64,000 nucleotides of DNA from Caballeronia insecticola (GTDB taxonomy: Bacteria > Pseudomonadota > Gammaproteobacteria > Burkholderiales > Burkholderiaceae): contig NC_021287.1 of assembly GCF_000402035.1 (NCBI RefSeq), positions 1,860,001 through 1,924,000 on the forward strand. The letters are read 5' to 3'. Below are positions 61,500-64,000 of this stretch, piece after piece. Position 1 is the stretch's first letter; the number at the start of each line of letters is the position of its first letter. The notes under the pieces were generated by a model. It did no database searches. It saw only the letters and a program-made list of their open reading frames with translations, and had not been told where the DNA came from. Made by a program: the position numbers and the translations under genes.

Positions 61500-62270
61500 G
61501 TGAGTTACAAGCGCGGTCTCGCGATTGTCTTTGGTTGCGCGATTGCGGGTCTCGTCGCATTTGCCGCGACTTATCCGCGCTTTTACTCGACTTCCGCCGC
61601 CACGCCGTCGGCAGCCGCCGCACCCGTCGGCGGCTCGGGCGCGACTGCAGACGCCGGCACTTCGCCGCTCGCCGCGCTGTCGCCCGAGGGTCCGCTCTCC
61701 TGGAGTCATCTGAGCGAAGCGCAGCATGTCGCGCTCGCGCCCTTCGCCACGCAATGGGATTCGTTCTCCGACGAGCGCAAGCGCAAGTGGCTCAAGATCG
61801 CGTCGCGGTTTCATCGCATGTCGCCTGACGCGCAGAAGCATCTGCAGCAGCGCATGGAAGAATGGGTGCGCCTCACGCCCGACCAGCGCAAGGTCGCGCG
61901 GGAAAACTATCAGGTTTCCAAATCGGTGCCGCTCGAGAATCGTGAAAAGGCGTGGGACGCCTATCAGAAACTCTCCGAAGAACAGAAAAAGAAGCTGGCC
62001 GCGAGCGAACACGTTCGCCGTCCGACTGTCGTTTCCGCGCCGCCCACGGGCAAGACCGAAGTGAAGGACATTAACCGGCTGGTCGCGGCGCGCGAGCAAG
62101 GGCATGTCGGCGGACACGCGGAAGGCGGTTCGGCGTCGGGCGCCGCGCACGCCGCGCCCGGTTCCGCCGTGCCGCTGCAACCGGGCATTCCGAACGCCGC
62201 GAGCATCGTGCCGGCCACGCCGATTCCGGTGTCGCCGCAACAGGCGCCCTCGATGTACAACGGTTCGTGA
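61500..62270 (+). CDS. DUF3106 exported protein
   Basis: 256 residues, GTG start. N-terminal membrane segment GLAIVFGCAIAGLVAFAAT, then a low-complexity Ala/Gly/Ser/Thr stretch (~30-65). Core helical DUF3106 part: WSHLSEAQHVALAPFATQWD, ERKRKWLKIASRFHRMSPDA, QQRMEEWVRLTPDQRKVARE, RRKVARENYQ-type repeats of ~20 residues with 'LTPxQR' words. The Pro/Ala-rich tail ends SPQQAPSMYNGS. DUF3106 proteins resemble periplasmic sensors of the CpxP/Spy class (LTPxQ-like repeats); that is inference. Probably cotranscribed with the sigma factor. Confidence 0.85.
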   Translation: MSYKRGLAIVFGCAIAGLVAFAATYPRFYSTSAATPSAAAAPVGGSGATADAGTSPLAALSPEGPLSWSHLSEAQHVALAPFATQWDSFSDERKRKWLKIASRFHRMSPDAQKHLQQRMEEWVRLTPDQRKVARENYQVSKSVPLENREKAWDAYQKLSEEQKKKLAASEHVRRPTVVSAPPTGKTEVKDINRLVAAREQGHVGGHAEGGSASGAAHAAPGSAVPLQPGIPNAASIVPATPIPVSPQQAPSMYNGS

Positions 62271-62274
62271 GCGC

Positions 62275-62793
62275 ATGAGCGCGCCCGCGTTGGTCGTCGA
62301 TGCATCGCTGCGCGCGCCCACGCTGCGCCGCCGCCTCGCGACGATGATCTACGAAGGCGTCATCCTGTTCGGCATCGTGTTCATCGCCGGATATCTTTTC
62401 AGCACGCTCACGCAGCAACGCAACGGCCTCACCCATCACAACTGGCTGATGTCGTGGATCGGCATCGTGCTCGCCGCGTATTTCGTGTACTTCTGGACGC
62501 ACGGCGGCCAGACCCTGCCGATGAAAACCTGGCGCCTCAAGGTCGTCGATGCGCACGGCAAGCCCGTCAAACCCGCTCGCGCGCTTGCGCGTTACGTGCT
62601 CGCATGGTTGTGGTTCCTGCCGCCGCTCGCGCTGCATCCGCTTCTCGCGCTCACCGTGCCGCAAACGCTCGGCGTGTTCGCCGCGTGGGTCGCGCTATGG
62701 GCCGCCGCCGTGCGGCTCGACCCGGCGCGCCAGTTCCTTCATGACCGCCTCGCCGGTACGCGCATCGTCGCGACTCAGCCCGCCGCCAAGTAA
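62275..62793 (+). CDS. RDD family membrane protein
   Basis: 172 residues from MSAPALVVDASLRAPTLRRR (ATG 62275). The RDD signature residues Arg-Asp-Asp are partly visible in LRRRLATMIYEGVILFGI, TWRLKVVDAHGKPVKPARAL and PARQFLHDRLAGTRIVATQ. Three to four membrane spans (ILFGIVFIAGYLFSTL; WIGIVLAAYFVYFW; LAWLWFLPPLALHPLLAL). Function unknown; RDD proteins have been linked to transport or stress. It overlaps nothing and follows DUF3106 by 4 nt, so likely coupled. Confidence 0.88.
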   Translation: MSAPALVVDASLRAPTLRRRLATMIYEGVILFGIVFIAGYLFSTLTQQRNGLTHHNWLMSWIGIVLAAYFVYFWTHGGQTLPMKTWRLKVVDAHGKPVKPARALARYVLAWLWFLPPLALHPLLALTVPQTLGVFAAWVALWAAAVRLDPARQFLHDRLAGTRIVATQPAAK

Positions 62794-62833
62794 TAAGAAC
62801 TTCTCGTGACTGTCACGGCTCGGTCACAGCCGC

Positions 62834-63874
62834 ATGGCGCAATGCGCATACCGAAACTCGATGCGCGAGCCAATGGCCTTCAACTCGTCCGCCCGTCCGG
62901 CATTCGACCCGGCAATCGACCCGCCCTTCGAACCGTCCTCCCCTTTCCGCTTCGTCACGAGCGATCTGCGCGCCGGTCCTTCGCTTCGCTCCGAATCCAC
63001 TGAATCGTCCGAATCCGCCGCGTCGGGTACACCGGCTTACGTCGATGCGCGCCTCGCCGCTTCACTGCATGACAGCGATTCGGACGAACCCGACGACGCG
63101 CCGCAGCGTTATCGCACGATCTGGCTCTCGGACATCCATCTCGGCTCGGGCGGCTGTCAGGCGCCGTATCTGCTGGATTTTCTGCGCCATCACGAGTCGG
63201 AGTATCTGTATCTCGTGGGCGACATCATCGACGGATGGCAGCTTCGCAAAGGCTGGTTCTGGCCGCAGGCGCACAACGACGTCGTGCAGAAAATCCTGCG
63301 CAAGGCGCGCAAGGGCACGCAGGTCGTCTATATCCCCGGCAATCACGACGAAGCCGCGCGCCAGTTCTGCGATCTCGCGTTCGGCGACATTCACGTGCGC
63401 GGCGAAGCGTTCCACACGACGCTCGCGGGCAAGCGCCTGTGGATCGTGCACGGCGATCTCTTCGATGGCGTGATTCAGCACGCAAAGTGGCTCGCCTATC
63501 TCGGCGACACCGCCTACACGATGATCCTGCTGCTCAACCGCTGGTTCAACCGCGTGCGCACGAAGCTCGGCTTCAATTACTGGTCGCTGTCGCAGTACCT
63601 GAAGCATCAGGTCAAGAACGCGGTCAACTTCATCTCGCAGTTCGAGCGCGTGATGACCGACGAAGCGCGTCGCCGCGGCTGCGACGGCGTCGTGTGCGGA
63701 CACATCCACAAGGCGGAGATCCGCGACATCGACGGCGTTCTCTACTGCAACGACGGCGACTGGGTCGAGAGCCTGTCGGCGCTCGTCGAGACTTACGACG
63801 GCGAGCTGAAGATCGTCTACTGGACCGTCATGCGCGCACCCGAGCGCGCCGTTCGCGCCCGCGCGACGGTCTGA
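62834..63874 (+). CDS. Metallophosphoesterase, LpxH-like paralogue
   Basis: 346 residues, longer than LpxH because of a ~90-residue N-terminal low-complexity leader (Ser/Pro/Asp-rich). Core motifs: TIWLSDIHLGSGGCQ, LVGDIIDGWQLRKGWFWPQA, VVYIPGNHDEAARQF, LWIVHGDLFDGVIQHAKWL, VCGHIHKAEIRDIDG. The IIDGWQLRKGWFWP segment marks the UDP-diacylglucosamine-pyrophosphatase-like family found beside glycosyltransferases, probably acting on a membrane lipid. Start may be Met14. The window already has a genuine lpxH at 10186. Confidence 0.88.
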   Translation: MAQCAYRNSMREPMAFNSSARPAFDPAIDPPFEPSSPFRFVTSDLRAGPSLRSESTESSESAASGTPAYVDARLAASLHDSDSDEPDDAPQRYRTIWLSDIHLGSGGCQAPYLLDFLRHHESEYLYLVGDIIDGWQLRKGWFWPQAHNDVVQKILRKARKGTQVVYIPGNHDEAARQFCDLAFGDIHVRGEAFHTTLAGKRLWIVHGDLFDGVIQHAKWLAYLGDTAYTMILLLNRWFNRVRTKLGFNYWSLSQYLKHQVKNAVNFISQFERVMTDEARRRGCDGVVCGHIHKAEIRDIDGVLYCNDGDWVESLSALVETYDGELKIVYWTVMRAPERAVRARATV

Positions 63875-63939
63875 GCACCGCATCGAAGCCAATTCCAACG
63901 CAGTACCCCAATGCAGCACCCAACCCTGGGCCGAAGCCG

Positions 63940-64000
63940 ATGAAAATCATGATCGTTACCGACGCATGGGAGCCGCAGGTCAATGGCGTCGTGCGCACGC
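63940..64000 (+). CDS. Glycosyltransferase family 1, first 20 codons (cut by window edge)
   Basis: The frame MKIMIVTDAWEPQVNGVVRT from 63940 matches the start of GT4-type glycosyltransferases (the VTDAWEPQVNGV motif). Only 61 nt are visible. Adjacent to the phosphoesterase, 65 nt apart and on the same strand, as in a conserved pair in proteobacteria. Confidence 0.75.
   Translation, partial: MKIMIVTDAWEPQVNGVVRT

Overview
The window is a GC-rich, densely coding chromosomal segment of a betaproteobacterium. Gene content and order (lysC-tilS-accA-alkA-cysS, pyrG-kdsA-eno-ftsB, lolC-lolD-tatD-comEC, ilvB-ilvH-ilvC-psd-pssA, a DUF3619/DUF3106/RDD cluster behind an ECF sigma factor) point to Burkholderiaceae, most likely Burkholderia sensu lato (Burkholderia, Paraburkholderia or Caballeronia). 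The genus is an inference from remembered gene neighbourhoods; no search was run. I see no CRISPR array, prophage, insertion sequence, integrase or rRNA operon. Most of the window is conserved core genome.

Layout. 1-0.46 kb: start of an outer-membrane beta-barrel protein (minus) with a hexapeptide repeat. 0.7-0.93 kb: a complete tRNA-Ser(GCU) unit with promoter and terminator. 1-7.7 kb (minus): aspartokinase, TilS, AccA, a 3-methyladenine glycosylase and CysS. 8.1-11 kb (plus): TPR protein, periplasmic and cytosolic cyclophilins, LpxH. 11-12.8 kb (minus): CysE and a TrmJ-type methyltransferase. 13-20.2 kb (plus): SuhB, LplT-like transporter, DUF883 protein, MutS and an unrecognised exported protein. 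20.3-22.1 kb: SlyD (minus) divergent from a RoxA/YcfD-type oxygenase. 22.4 kb: small Ala-rich lipoprotein. 22.8-32 kb (minus): metallo-beta-lactamase fold protein, BamC, DapA, methyltransferase, TrpS, M50 peptidase, Sua5-type protein, PHP phosphatase, alpha/beta hydrolase, DUF455 protein. 32.3-34.4 kb (plus): gamma-carbonic anhydrase, Hsp33, small lipoprotein. 34.5-39.2 kb (minus): FtsB, enolase, KdsA, PyrG. 39.4-45.6 kb (minus): hydrolase, ComEC, TatD, LolD, LolC. 45.9-53.3 kb (plus): RpfE-like protein, RecJ, a small accessory insert, PrfB with its programmed frameshift, LysS. 53.6-54.4 kb: glycine-zipper protein. 54.4-60 kb (minus): small kinase, PssA, Psd, IlvC, IlvH, IlvB. 60.4-64 kb (plus): ECF sigma factor, DUF3619, DUF3106, RDD, a second LpxH-like phosphoesterase and the first codons of a glycosyltransferase.

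Functional themes. Envelope biogenesis recurs (LpxH, KdsA, LplT-like, LolCD, BamC, Psd/PssA, the second LpxH-like enzyme plus glycosyltransferase), with amino-acid biosynthesis (LysC, DapA, CysE, IlvBHC), translation (CysS, TrpS, LysS, PrfB, TilS, tRNA-Ser) and DNA repair (MutS, RecJ, AlkA-like). The clearest accessory DNA is the ~1.9 kb between recJ and prfB: a DUF5672 gene, a methyltransferase remnant with three frameshifts, and an AT-richer stretch. The least understood parts are the sigma-factor cluster at the right end, the exported protein behind mutS and the repeat-bearing envelope proteins. I did not find convincing evidence of a wholly new multi-gene system.
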